From: Knufia peltigerae | Lineage: Eukaryota > Ascomycota > Eurotiomycetes > Chaetothyriales > Trichomeriaceae | Length of the DNA: 64,000 bases | NCBI GenBank assembly: GCA_030247855.1 | Contig: JAPDRN010000016.1 | Location: 62,001-126,000, forward strand | Reading direction: 5' to 3' | Shown: positions 10,430 through 20,905 of the stretch, in pieces | Numbering within the stretch: the stretch's first letter is position 1 | Layout: every line of letters begins with the position of its first letter | Notes under the pieces: model-generated | Database searches by the model: none | The model's input: only the letters and a program-made list of their open reading frames with translations | Told to the model about the DNA's origin: nothing | Translations under genes and position numbers: made by a program

Positions 10430-11241
10430 CACTTTCCGAAAGTGATCAATCCAGTCCGGATAGATCTCTCACAGCCTGCACTTAATTCAACCCCAATTCG
10501 ATGCTCATGAAATTCATCCTCTATGGAATGCCAACGTTACAGTATCGAAGTCTGAAATCAACTTCTCAATCATCATCATCATCACGATATATAATCAGCT
10601 CATCCTCGTCTTGCTCTTCACCGTCCTCCTCGTCTGCATTCCTTTCAAAATGATCATCTTAATCATCACCCATACTCACATCCCCCCTCTCTGAAGGCGA
10701 GCGCGTACAGAGATATGCACGCGGTACAGAGCCATTGCTTTTCGGTCTTCATTAGTGTGGATGGTGTCATATCAAAAGCTCGCACGCAAGATTTAAGCCT
10801 CAGAAGCATCCTTAAGCTCCATCCTCCTAAGAACATATGTGGACTATCATGAAAAGGTCAACAAGAGTGTTACATGTAAGATTTATTGCTATCAATCTCG
10901 GTGACAGTTGAGATCCGCTCTATGTACCATTATGATGAGTCAGAGATCTCGTAGGGGTGAATTTTCGGTCCTGAAATTGACGCAAATTAGGGCATTTATC
11001 ACGATTTCTGCAAGAATCCAAACTAGAATGCGCAAGGCAAATTTCTGATCTCGCCGATTGGCTGGGAAGAAGACTACACTGAGACCATGTGGCATCCAGG
11101 TGCGATTGTGGGCGGGTTGGATTCTCGATGAAGCTTCAAATGTGGTTATAAGTATCTGTGATGATTTTTGTTCTTGTGTTCTTGTCCTTGTTCTGTTCAT
11201 ATACGCATCTACTCACGTATTACCTTGACAGCCCGTTCGAG
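10430..11241. other. Intergenic with a gene-fragment relic
   Basis: No intact gene. The stretch at about 10557-10690 is a broken copy of the 3' end of the DUF3669 gene found at 23.1 kb (listed separately). The right part is the 5' flank of the amino-acid permease. Confidence 0.55.
10557..10690 (-). pseudogene. Relic of the 3' end of a DUF3669 gene
   Basis: This segment aligns by eye along its whole length with the 3' end of the intact gene at 23079-24368 (approximately 23068-23203). On the minus strand it can be read in the parent frame as 'DVSMGDD', then a stop, then 'DDHFERNADEEDGEEQDEDE', against DISMEDDEDDPFERNADEED... in the intact gene. The stop and several C-to-T or G-to-A differences show decay. 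Only the acidic C-terminal tail (about 40 codons) survives. Similarity ends abruptly next to a run of C at about 10683-10688. It is a duplicated and truncated fragment, not a functional gene. Confidence 0.75.
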
Positions 11242-13225
11242 ATGACTAACTCCATTACTTGCACCTCAACAGAAGGACCATATCATTATGCCGACAAAGG
11301 AGCGTATACATTCGGAGCAACTGAAGCAACTAAATCTCCCTCTGATATGCATCCGCCTGCCCATGATGTTTCGGGTGACATCCTTGACGACGGTCTCCGA
11401 AGAGGCTTGAAGGGAAGGCACTTTGTCATCATAGCTCTGGGAAGTATTATCGGACCTGGGACGTTTTGGGGCCTAGGATATGCCATTTTTCTGTCTGGGC
11501 CTCTTGGTGCACTTCTCGGATTCAGCATTGTGGGTGTATCCGTGTGGTTCCTCATGCAGAGTGTCGGTGAAATTACCACTCTGTTTCCGATTCATGGAGG
11601 ATTTGTTGAGGTAAATGTTCCCTTCACAGATATCAAGTCATATCAAAGCTAATGTGGAAAAAGCATGCCGGCCGCTTTGTAGACCCGGCATTGAGCTTCG
11701 CCATGTCTTGGTTGTACTACTTCATGTGGAGTGTCTTTCTTGCTTCAGGTTAGCGCAAAAACTCTCAACACGCGTTTCAGAGCCATCTAACTCTGAAAAG
11801 ATTGGAACTCTGCGGTACTAACCTTACGCTTCTGGGTCTCGGATGAAACATTTCCCTCTTACGCCTGGGCGCTCATTTTCTGGGCAGTGTTTTCCGTTCT
11901 CACAATGCTCGGTGTCCGAGTGTACGGCGAAATTGAGTACTATTTTGGAATGTTCAAGTTTGGATCCCTAGTTCTTTTGTTTATTTTATCTATTGTCGCC
12001 AATGTCGGAGGATTTGGTGGTGACTATATTGGGTTTCGATACTGGAAGAAACCCACAGGTATGAACCCAGCGAAACACGAATCACCATACCCACTCTGAC
12101 ACTAAGTAGGACCAATTATTCACGGTATTGATGGGTTCGGGCAAGTCTTTGTACTCGCTGCGGCGTACTACGTTGGCACCGAGATCATCTCCCTAGCCGG
12201 AGGAGAGTCAAGGAACCCTAAGAGAGATATTCCCAGGGTCCGTGGATCTTCCTTTCATTCATGGTCCCCGAAAGCAGCTACTAAAAGGCCACAGGCTATC
12301 AATTCCATCGTTTACCGCATCCTGGTAGTCTATGTCGGAATGCCGTTCTTTCAAGGGTTAATTTGTCCTTCTGATTCACCCGATTTACTTAATGCGTCGT
12401 CTAAGACCGCCTCATCCCCATTCACGATTGGCTTTGTTGCTGCTGGATGGAAATCAGCTGGTCATCTTGTCAACGCATTGATCTTAGTGGCCTTCGTCTC
12501 AGCAGCGAATGGGGTGGTGTATGTGCAGTCACGCACAATATATTCTCTCGCATTAACGAAGAGGGCTCCAAAGGTTTTTGCAAAAACTACATCTCGTGGG
12601 GGTAGGGATCTTCAAGAGTATTTCGGCGCTTTGTTATAAGTCACTAACAGATTACAGTTCCTTATGTTGCCATTCTCACCTCCAATCTCTGGGGTTTTCT
12701 CTGCCTCATGAATCGGAAGCTGAGCGCCGGCCAAGTATTTAGCTATATGACAAGTGTGGGCGGCACAGCTGCATACATTTCTTGGGCGTCCATCACGCTC
12801 ACACATCTGTGGCTTCGCGCCGCCGCACAGAAGCAAGAAGTCTCCATCAACACATTTCCTTACAAGGCATGGGGGAGCATTTGGATATACCGTGCCAACT
12901 TTGTCTTTTATGTCTTTCTGCTTCTTGTTCAGGGATATACAGTTTTCAAGGACCCCTTCGACTGGAAAAACTTCATCGCATGCTACATCACCATCCCGAC
13001 TTTTGTGATCTTATTTGTGGGATACAAGTTGTACTTCAAAACGCGTTGGTGAGTGCTCCGAATCTGACCCATACTCTCTAGAATGCTAACCATGCCTGCA
13101 ACAATAGGATTCCGTTAAACAAGGTTGACTTCTCTGATCGAAGAGAGTGGGTGGCAGCTGTCTCGGAGGCAAAGAGTGATTGTCGATCTTGGAAGCGTAG
13201 AATTTGGGACTTATTCAAGGACTAA
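11242..13225 (+). CDS. Amino-acid permease (APC superfamily, YAT-type)
   Basis: Seven exons (11242-11610, 11664-11748, 11801-12058, 12110-12237, 12295-12601, 12658-13048, 13108-13225) encode 551 residues. All six introns are GT-AG, 51-59 nt, and every junction stays in frame. The protein has about 12 TM segments and looks like a plasma-membrane proton/amino-acid symporter. Diagnostic pieces are 'LRRGLKGRHFVIIALGSIIG' opening TM1, 'QSVGEITTLFPIHGGFVE' with the exon-2 continuation HAGRFVDPALSFAMSW, 'GGESRNPKRDIPRAINSIVY' (the conserved ARNPRKxIPxAI loop) and 'RTIYSLALTKRAPKVFAKTT'. An in-frame ATG at 11161 would add a hydrophobic leader not usual in the family, so I prefer 11242. The position of that ATG was taken from frame arithmetic and may be off by a base. 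Confidence 0.9.
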
Positions 13226-13783
13226 GGCTTATTGGATTAAGAGGTCTTTGCTCTTATTGAGGAAAGATGATATGCACAATACTCAATCTGCTATTATGTT
13301 TGGCCGACCCAGCAGAGCTAACCAAGAGTTGTCACGCAATATCACGCAATTTCTGCATTAACATGGCAAATCATTACTTCTTGTGCCATCAGTCTCGCAC
13401 CAAGGCCTGATTCCTATCATTCACACTGTCTATTCATCCTTTCAGCTTATCAGCACCAGGGGAGCATGCTTTTGACCTAAGGAATGTCAAGAGTTCCACA
13501 AGGTTGTCCTACTACAAGACCAAGACTTATGGGGTAGGTTGCTACTCACCTTCTGGCAATAAACAAATAATTCACGTTAATGTCGTGCGAGGTTATCTTG
13601 TGCCGGGCTCAAATGTTGCAATTGTAGCCAAGATATGCGATTGAGAGCCGTCACCAATGTTATTGAGAGTTGACATAGCCACCACAGAGTAAGTAGAACA
13701 TTAACACATATATCACTGGCCTCTATTCCCAATACTCGCACTCTGGTGTATTGTATTACTCTCATCTCCTTCCTTCTGTCAAA
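13226..13783. other. Intergenic / 5' flank of the ACS carrier
   Basis: 558 bp with no gene that I can support. It separates two genes on the same strand and should contain the terminator of the permease and the promoter of the next gene. Confidence 0.5.
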
Positions 13784-15824
13784 ATGGCAACAGTCCTTGT
13801 CAAGTCAACTCCATCCCCAAGGACTGAGGTCATTGTCAGCAATGAATCCTTAATTGGTCCGCCGTCGGGTCCTGAGATCAAAATTTCTACAGAAGTGATA
13901 CGGAGTCTGAATCTAGGCGAGCCTCACGAAGAAAAGAAGTTTTGGTGGCAAAGACGGCGCGGCTATGACGCTGACACTGTTGCAACACAGCCTTCAGTCT
14001 TCGATGACCCCGGTTCTGCCAAATATTATCTCCCTCGGCCCGATTGGGAAAACATCCATCGGTTTGATCCTTCCGCAAGATGGACTTGGAGGGAAGAGTA
14101 TAGCGTGCTCCGAAAAATAGATTTGAGGATCATGATTTTTGCCTGCGTCATGTTCATGGCACTCGAGCTGGATAGGGCCAACATCAATCAAGCGCTGACT
14201 GACAACTTTCTGCCGGAGCTCCACATGAACACAAATGGTTTGAACTCTGCTGGCACCTCACATGTCCTGCTAACACGGCTGACAACGAGCAGACTATAAC
14301 TGGGGCAACTCTGTTTTTAAGCTGTCCTTTCTCTGTGCGGAGCTGCCTTCTCAACTGGTATCGAAATGGATAGGGCCAGATCGATGGATTCCGACCCAGA
14401 TGATTCTGTGGTCGATTGTTGCCAGTGCTCAATTCTGGCTATCTGGACGATCTAGTTTCTTGGTATGCAGGTGTCTCTTAGGCCTTTTACAAGGAGGATT
14501 CATTCCAGACGTGAGTGCTCCGACCAGTCTACTATGAAGCTGCTGACTCCGGGAAGATGATCCTTTACCTGTCCTACTTCTATAAGCATGGCGAGCTCTC
14601 CCTTCGTCTTGGCTTCTGGTGGACTGCCATGTCGATTGCTGACATCATCGCCGGCTTCTTGGGCTTCGGATTGCTCCATCTCCGAGGACACCTTGGTTAC
14701 GCCGGTTGGAGATGGCTATTCCTTGTTGAGGTATTTTGTGATCCCTCTGTTTGCGTTCCTGGTCAGCTAAGTGATGTGAAGGGACTCTTCACACTTGTAA
14801 TAGGGCTCATTGCCTTTGTCTTGATGCCACCAGGCCCTTGTCAAACGGCGAATTGGGCAAGGGGAAAGAGGGGTTGGTTTACATCACGGTAATGAAAGAC
14901 TCAAGGCGCGTTTCAAGGATACACGCTGACGAGAGCCCAGCGAGGAGACTATAATGGTCAACAGAGTCATTCGTGAAGATCCAAGCAAAAGTTCAATGCA
15001 CAATAGACAGCCAATCACTCCCAGGTTACTATGGGACAGTGTTTCCGACTACGATCTCTGGCCCGTTTATCTGCTTGGTCTAAACTTCCAGACACCCATG
15101 AGTAAGTCGTTTCGCCTTCAATTGGTCACGATCGTACTCATACAGTATAGCCACCCCGACACAATACTTGACCTTGACATTGAGGGGCCTCGGATTCAAT
15201 ACATTCATGACAAATCTACTGTCGATTCCAAACTATGTCGGTCATATCATCACCATGTTGACTTTCACATACCTTTCCGAGATTGTAAATCAGCTTTGGA
15301 TATTTGGTCTGCTTGCTCAACTGTGGGCCCTGCCGTTTCTGTCATACATTTACGCCGTTGATATCAACTCGATCAACAAGTGGGCAGCATTTGGCATCAT
15401 GACAACTCTGCTCGCTTATCCCAGCGTCCACGCAATCCAAGTGGGGTGGAGCTCCCGAAATTCAAATTCAGTCAGGTCCAGGACTGTAAGCGCAGCACTG
15501 TACAATATGGCATGTCAGTCTTCTGGCATCATCGCCAGCAACATCTACCGCCAAGGTGAGAATTTGCCCTGTTTAATCCCCTGAAAGGCTTGTTGACAGA
15601 GTCTTGCAGACGACAGACCTCGTTATCGTCGTGGAAATCGGACACTTGTTTCCCTCTGTGTTCTGAATGTATTTTTGTATATCTTTGCGAAGGTGTACTA
15701 TACATTGCGCAATCGACACCGCGACCGAGTTTGGAATAGTATGACCGAAGAGCAACGTACGGAATACCTGGCTACAACCACCGATAAGGGTAACAAACGA
15801 TTGGATTTCCGTTTTGCATCGTAG
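13784..15824 (+). CDS. MFS anion/cation symporter (Dal5/allantoate-pantothenate type)
   Basis: Seven exons (13784-14237, 14293-14510, 14557-14730, 14782-14888, 14941-15101, 15151-15555, 15610-15824) encode 577 residues. Unspliced, the locus looks broken by stops, but six GT-AG introns of 46-55 nt restore one frame. The rebuilt protein matches the ACS family: 'LRKIDLRIMIFACVMFMALELDRANINQAL' in TM1, 'NTNDYNWGN' across intron 1, 'AELPSQLVSKWIGPDRWIPTQMILWS' (motif A region), 'CLLGLLQGGFIPD', 'GYAGWRWLFLVEGLFTLVIGL' across intron 3 and 'NRVIREDPSKSSMHNRQ' across intron 4. Yeast relatives carry allantoate, pantothenate, biotin or sulfonates. The neighbouring TauD and sulfatase genes make an organic sulfonate or similar anion a reasonable guess for the substrate. 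Confidence 0.9.
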
Positions 15825-16815
15825 GCATTGGGTGTGATAGACACGCCTTGAATCTGCCAAAATCCGCCTTTAGTCAATTCGTAGAAAGCAAGGTATGGTC
15901 GCGTAGGCAGGATCTTGTCAGCGGCAATGACACTGTATACGTCGTGTTGGAAGATTCGAAGGTTGATAAATAGACATGATAGATGCAAAGCTCCGACTGA
16001 GTGTTCGAAGTTCATTTCTTGGGCGGTAAAGAAAGTTGATCCGATGTACCTCGTCATGCTGGCTCATACGTAAGCTTGTCTCCTCACCTACCACTGCTAC
16101 TCCTGCCTGTTTCCCTCGTCTTCTAGATCCCCCGCCCCGTAAAAGCAATGGCAGTGGATCTTTTGCTGCTTGAGACAAGAAGACTCTGCGAAAAGATCAC
16201 TATTCCCGCTGTTGGACTCGATACGAATCGTGCAATAATGAAGGATACTGAGACGACATGCATGAACAACCGGACTCGAGTCATAAATTCCGAGTATTGG
16301 CTATAGATTCTATAGAGTCTACGCATCTTAGCCTTAGTTCCCAAACGACATTGCGCAATGCGCGTGATGAAGGTGTGCTTGTGGTTGGCCGTGAAGTCTA
16401 GGCGCGTGTCTGTGGACCTCAAAAACTTGTGAAAAGCAGCTTGTAAATGGTTAGATTATCGTCCAGGCTTTGTCGATGCATCCTATGTGAACTGTAGAAT
16501 TAGTCAGTCGGGCTCAAAAGAAGCATGTCGTGCTTGAAGGTCGAATGATAACATCCAGGGAGAGCCAATAGATGACACCGCAGATGAGCAAGAGAGCAGC
16601 TCGATTATGCATTCTGTACTACCGAGATAGCGGAACTTGACAACTCGGAACAACGGCATGACTGGTATCACGCAGTGACTGATCACAAAACGGTCTATAA
16701 GACAGTTGTCGATCGAGACGCAACATGGGACTCTGAACCTTCATATACGCAGTTGAAGCCGTAAGTGTCCCGCGAAGCACGATCTCTTCCATCTCGATAA
16801 TCCTTCTCAAGAAAT
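15825..16815. other. Intergenic / 5' flank of the TauD gene
   Basis: About 990 bp with only short minus-strand open frames lacking family signatures. It probably contains the ACS-carrier 3' UTR and the TauD promoter. A weak 8-of-10 match to the fungal sulfur-regulator (CYS3/MetR bZIP) consensus ATGRYRYCAT lies at 16662-16671; this is too loose to call a site. Confidence 0.4.
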
Positions 16816-18201
16816 ATGGCGCCTCCAGCTGCGGATATTGATCTTATCTCAAGCCAGCCTGGCACTCTTCCCGTCCCCGTCGACAAGGGAGCAAGTCCAA
16901 GTCTAAATTCCTTGAATTATTCTGGCTCTCTTGACGCATACAAGTCTTTTGAGGTCACCAATATCATCGGCAGGGAGTACCCAGAGCTCCAACTCAGCGA
17001 GATCTTACATGATGACAACAAGATCCGCGACTTGGCCATAACTGGTTCGTGTATTCTACCTTGCGTACGAATTTAAATGGTGACCGGTCCCAGTCTCTCA
17101 GCGAGGCGTAGTCTTCTTCCGCAACCAGGACCTTAATATCGACGATCAAAAGATACTTGGTCAAAAGCTGGGAGAGCTTACTGGAAAGCCTGCAACATCA
17201 AAGGTATGTTACAATAGCAACTATTAGACCTGATGTTGCTAACAAGTGAGTCAGCTTCATCGTCACGCGCTTTCAAACAGCAAACGAGGCATTGCAGTTG
17301 ATGAAAATGGGAAGCTCGATGATGAAGTCTCTGTCATCTCCTCGGAGGTATGTGGTTCTCGGGAGTCCGTCCAATCTCATCACTCTTTTGTGCTAACCTG
17401 GAATGCAGCAAAACCGTAAGTTCTACAAGGATCGGTTCTCGGCAGAGTCCAAGAAACTAGCCAGTGAAGGATGGCACGCCGAGTAGGTCTCTCGACAGAA
17501 TTGTATTGCCAACACATGCTCACACAGAGGAACAGTATCACATTCGAACGGATCCCCTCAGACTATGCGATCCTCAAGATCATCAACAAGCCTGAGGATG
17601 CCGGTGGTGACACCTTATGGGCCTCAGGCTATGAACTGTATGACCGGCTATCGCCGGCCTTCCAAAAGCTTGCTGATTCCTTGACTGCTACCCATCATCA
17701 GCCAGCCTTCAACGAAGTCGCGAAGAAGTTTGGAGAAGAACTTATTGACCAAGACCGTGGAGCTCCGGAAAATACTGGGCTTGACTTCACTGCTTCACAG
17801 TAAGAATTAGGATATCCTGCAGTCTCTGGAACGGTGGCTTGAAGCTAATCTGACCTTCATTCAGTCCTGTAGTCCGCACCAATCCAGTCACAGGTTGGAA
17901 GAGTCTTTTCGGAGCGGGTCATCAAATTGCGGCTGGTTGGATTGATAATGTCACACCTAGAGAAAGCGAGATTCTGAAGGAGTACTTCTTGCAGTTGCTA
18001 ACTGAGAATCATGATTTGCAGGTACGCTTCCGATGGAACGAGAATGACCTGGCGATCTGGGACAACCGCTCCGTTTTCCACACGGCAACGAACGATTATA
18101 CCGGCAAACGCCAGGGGAATCGCGTTGTGTCGTTGGGAGAGAAGCCTTACTTTGATCCCAATTCGGTCTCGCGTCGCGAGGCACTTCATGCCGTGGCCTA
18201 G
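16816..18201 (+). CDS. TauD-like 2-oxoglutarate/Fe(II) dioxygenase
   Basis: Six exons (16816-17044, 17094-17203, 17255-17347, 17409-17482, 17536-17799, 17865-18201) encode 368 residues. The enzyme should use 2-oxoglutarate and O2 to oxidise an organic substrate; the fungal branch includes taurine/alkylsulfonate dioxygenases that release sulfite. The Fe ligands are visible: the HxD pair is H167 and D169 in 'GWHADITFE', completed only if the acceptor at 17535 is used, and the distal His is H329 in 'DNRSVFHTATNDY'. R343 in 'GNRVV' is positioned for 2-oxoglutarate. The 'RGVVFFRNQD' stretch near residue 80 and 'GGDTLWASGYELYDRLSPAFQK' are typical of fungal TauD proteins. It lies between an anion carrier and a carrier/sulfatase pair. 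Confidence 0.92.
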
Positions 18202-18503
18202 CGCAGTCACGAGACGGCCACTCCAGCATGATGTTGGGAGGCGAACTCCAAAAGAATACGACCTGGTTGATATGCAGATATCAGACATATAGACTGACAT
18301 CCCACTATTGTAAAGCCACCCTTCATGCCTGGCTACTACACTCACCCCAAATGGAAATTTCTGAGCATTAGCTGTTCGTCTTCCCGATTGACTATACCAC
18401 CGTACGACCACCTATGTAAGAGCAAATAATGCTGTGAGCTGAAATTGAAGATCACAAAGGTTCTCTGGAGTCAGAGTGGATGTTTAGTTTGGCAGACCCG
18501 AAC
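18202..18503. other. Intergenic, convergent 3' ends
   Basis: 302 bp between the ends of the TauD gene and the Vba/DHA2 gene. Nothing recognisable; probably 3' UTRs. Confidence 0.6.
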
Positions 18504-20533
18504 TTATATCTTGCGGGCTCTGATAGTTAACCCTAGCATCAATCCCACCACTGCAAACCCCAACGAGATACCTATTCCGAATTAGCGTTAATAAATCCAG
18601 CAGACGTTGATTATTCTTGCCATATGCTGCCGTCAAGCTATCGAAATAGTCCCGGAGGACCGTCTTTTTGATATAATCGGGAAACTGCCAGATGAGTTCG
18701 ATATTGGAGGTAACTTTCGTGATTATCTATTCTACTATTAGCATATGATACAACGTGGATAAGGTCCGGCATTAGCGTAATCCTACCTGAGCTTTATTTT
18801 CCACTCCACTCAGGTCCCGCTCAAGGCTCGCTTTGAGGTGTGGCTGCAGAACAGCGGTAGCCCCTTGGATACCCACCAGCATGAAGATGTTCTGCGTCAG
18901 ATACAAACAAGTTCCAGCAATAGCGATCTCAGATTGGTCCAGGCTCGCCGCCAGATGGACGAAGCTGGTCGACTGAAGAACGCCAGAGCCAAACCCACCA
19001 AGGAGAAAATAACTCAATTCAACCCAGTGGGTCGTGCCATGCCATCGAAGCAGAATCAATAGATAGCCAACTGATGCTGCTGTACTTGCGGAAACGGTCA
19101 GGCCTTTGTAGCGGCCAGTTGCTTGGATGACATAACCAGAGATCAAACCACCTACTGCGTTACCGACCACGGCCGGTACAAGTCGCAACCCTGCAGCAGA
19201 GACAGAGAGTCCGGCAAGCTGAAAATATATTGGTACGAGGTAGAACATTGAAAATTGTGCTGCAATTTGAGCTCCAGCCACCAAGTATGATGTGAGGACT
19301 GCTCTTTTCGCCAGCAACCCCAATGGCAGGATTGGTTCGGCGACAAGGGAGTATTCGATCGCAATAAAACCGGCTGAGAGCACTACGAAGGACAATCCTG
19401 ATGCCAGTTGGTACTGCCACGACGCTCCGTTTGTGCTTGTCTGTAGTAGGAGTAGGAATGAGCAGATAGAGCCGGCCAATGTGATGGCGCCAAATCCGTC
19501 AACTCTTCCAAATTTCTGGGAGAAAGACTGGCTGACTTGATTTCCAGTTTGGTTAGTCTTATGGGGAAGTTTCCATAGAATAAGAAGTAGTCCGATAAGG
19601 GTGAGTGGACATTGTCCATAGAAGGACCATCTCCAGCCGACAGTCTCAGTGAGCCATCCACCGACAGGGCCGCCCAGAGAGCGACCCGAAGTGGCAGCAA
19701 CGTTGACATAGCTTCTCCATGTAGCGACACCGCGGACAGGAACCATATCTGGCCTTATAAGTGAAATGCATGGGGACACAGCTCAGTATCTTGCTTCTTA
19801 CCCGCTATGATGACAGACACGAGTGCTGTCATTCCTGCTCCCCCAACTCCCGATATGGCTCGGCCCGCGAGCACATGCCAATACTTTTTTCCAATGCCAC
19901 TGTATAAGTTCAGCGGTGTCAGATTACTTTTCAGCATGCCAGGACCGTAGGGTGCCGCCGGAGCATACCAGAGAAAGCATCCCGCTGTAAAGAAAATATA
20001 CGCGGCGACCAAGTTTACCTTGCGACCGAAGATATCGCTTAATTTACCATACTGATAGCAGACAGAAATTAGCCACCGGTGGCTCCTGGATGGAAAGACT
20101 ACTTACGAGCGGTTGACTCGCACAGACGCCCAATGCGAAACTCATGATCAACCATGATGCTTTGTTGAGTTGGTCAAATTCCGAAGAGATGTACTGACTT
20201 GAAGCGACGACGAGCGACCCATCGGCATTTGCGACAAAAACGCCTTCAAAATGAGTACGCATTCATACGGAGGACGAGATGGAGGTTTTACTCACCAAGG
20301 AGAGACACAGGAACCACGGTCCAAATTGCAATCGTCGACGACGGCTCTTCCGTGGCAGGATAGTCTTCGTGATAAGGTGGAAGATTTGCGGAAGAGAGTC
20401 GACGGATCGACTGACTATGGTATTCCTCGTCGTATACTGATTCATGGTCAACCACCGAGGATTCCTCAGGTAGTGATTCAGTATCCGACCGAAGCAAGCG
20501 GCTCCTTTCGTTGGGTAGTTTCACGGCCGACAT
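18504..20533 (-). CDS. MFS carrier, Vba/DHA2 type (vacuolar amino-acid or drug carrier)
   Basis: Seven exons on the minus strand (20533-20296, 20243-20107, 20051-19969, 19899-19802, 19748-18787, 18726-18621, 18571-18504) encode 563 residues. The N-terminal tail of about 75 polar residues is followed by 14-TM-type MFS architecture. Signatures are 'VFVANADGSLVVASSQYISSEF' in TM1, 'YGKLSDIFGRK' motif A, 'GCFLCGIGKKYWHVLAGRAISGVGGAGM' formed by splicing, and 'RSYVNVAATSGRSLGGPVGGWL' (antiporter motif C). The large open frame stops at 18772, but a GT donor at 18786 leads to two more exons giving the family C-terminus: 'KVTSNIELIWQFPDYIKKTV', then 'ISLGFAVVGLMLGL'. The last intron (18620-18572) appears to have a GC donor. 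An upstream in-frame ATG at 20578 is possible. Relatives move basic amino acids into vacuoles or export drugs. Confidence 0.87.
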
Positions 20534-20905
20534 TCTCTCCTCTGTCTTGCATCCAACCTCCAAGCAGACGGATGTCACGATCTTTGCACAATCCTCCGTA
20601 CATTACAAATTTTCGTCCATGAGGTTCGTCAAGCTCGTCATTTTGGCTCGGCTGCACTTCATTGGCGGGAGATAATAGATGTCTTGATGATGCCAACTGT
20701 TTGGGGGATTACGTGATTATGAAGAACCCGTAAAGTCAACGCTAACTCCATCCGGGTGACAGGTGGTTATAATTCGGCCAGCCACCAGAATCTGGTTGAA
20801 CCCTCGGTAGATTTAGGGTACATAAGGCGATATCTCTCTGCTACAGGAATCAAATAAGCAAGCTCTTTGGTACATGCCCCTGCATGCCGGGCCTTCACAT
20901 TCAAG
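20534..20905. promoter_or_regulatory. Divergent promoter between Vba carrier and sulfatase
   Basis: About 370 bp separate the divergent starts of the carrier and the arylsulfatase, so they may share control. A 9-of-10 match to ATGRYRYCAT, the consensus reported for fungal CYS3/MetR sulfur-starvation regulators, lies at 20687-20696 (ATGATGCCAA). This is a single imperfect match and only suggestive. Confidence 0.4.

Noticed and set aside
13784..15824. Apparent pseudogene with many stops
   Set aside because: Six canonical introns restore a continuous 577-residue ACS-family protein with every junction in frame.
18772..18786. The TAA at 18772 as the end of the Vba/DHA2 gene
   Set aside because: The family C-terminus continues in two more exons (18726-18621 and 18571-18504) after a GT donor at 18786.
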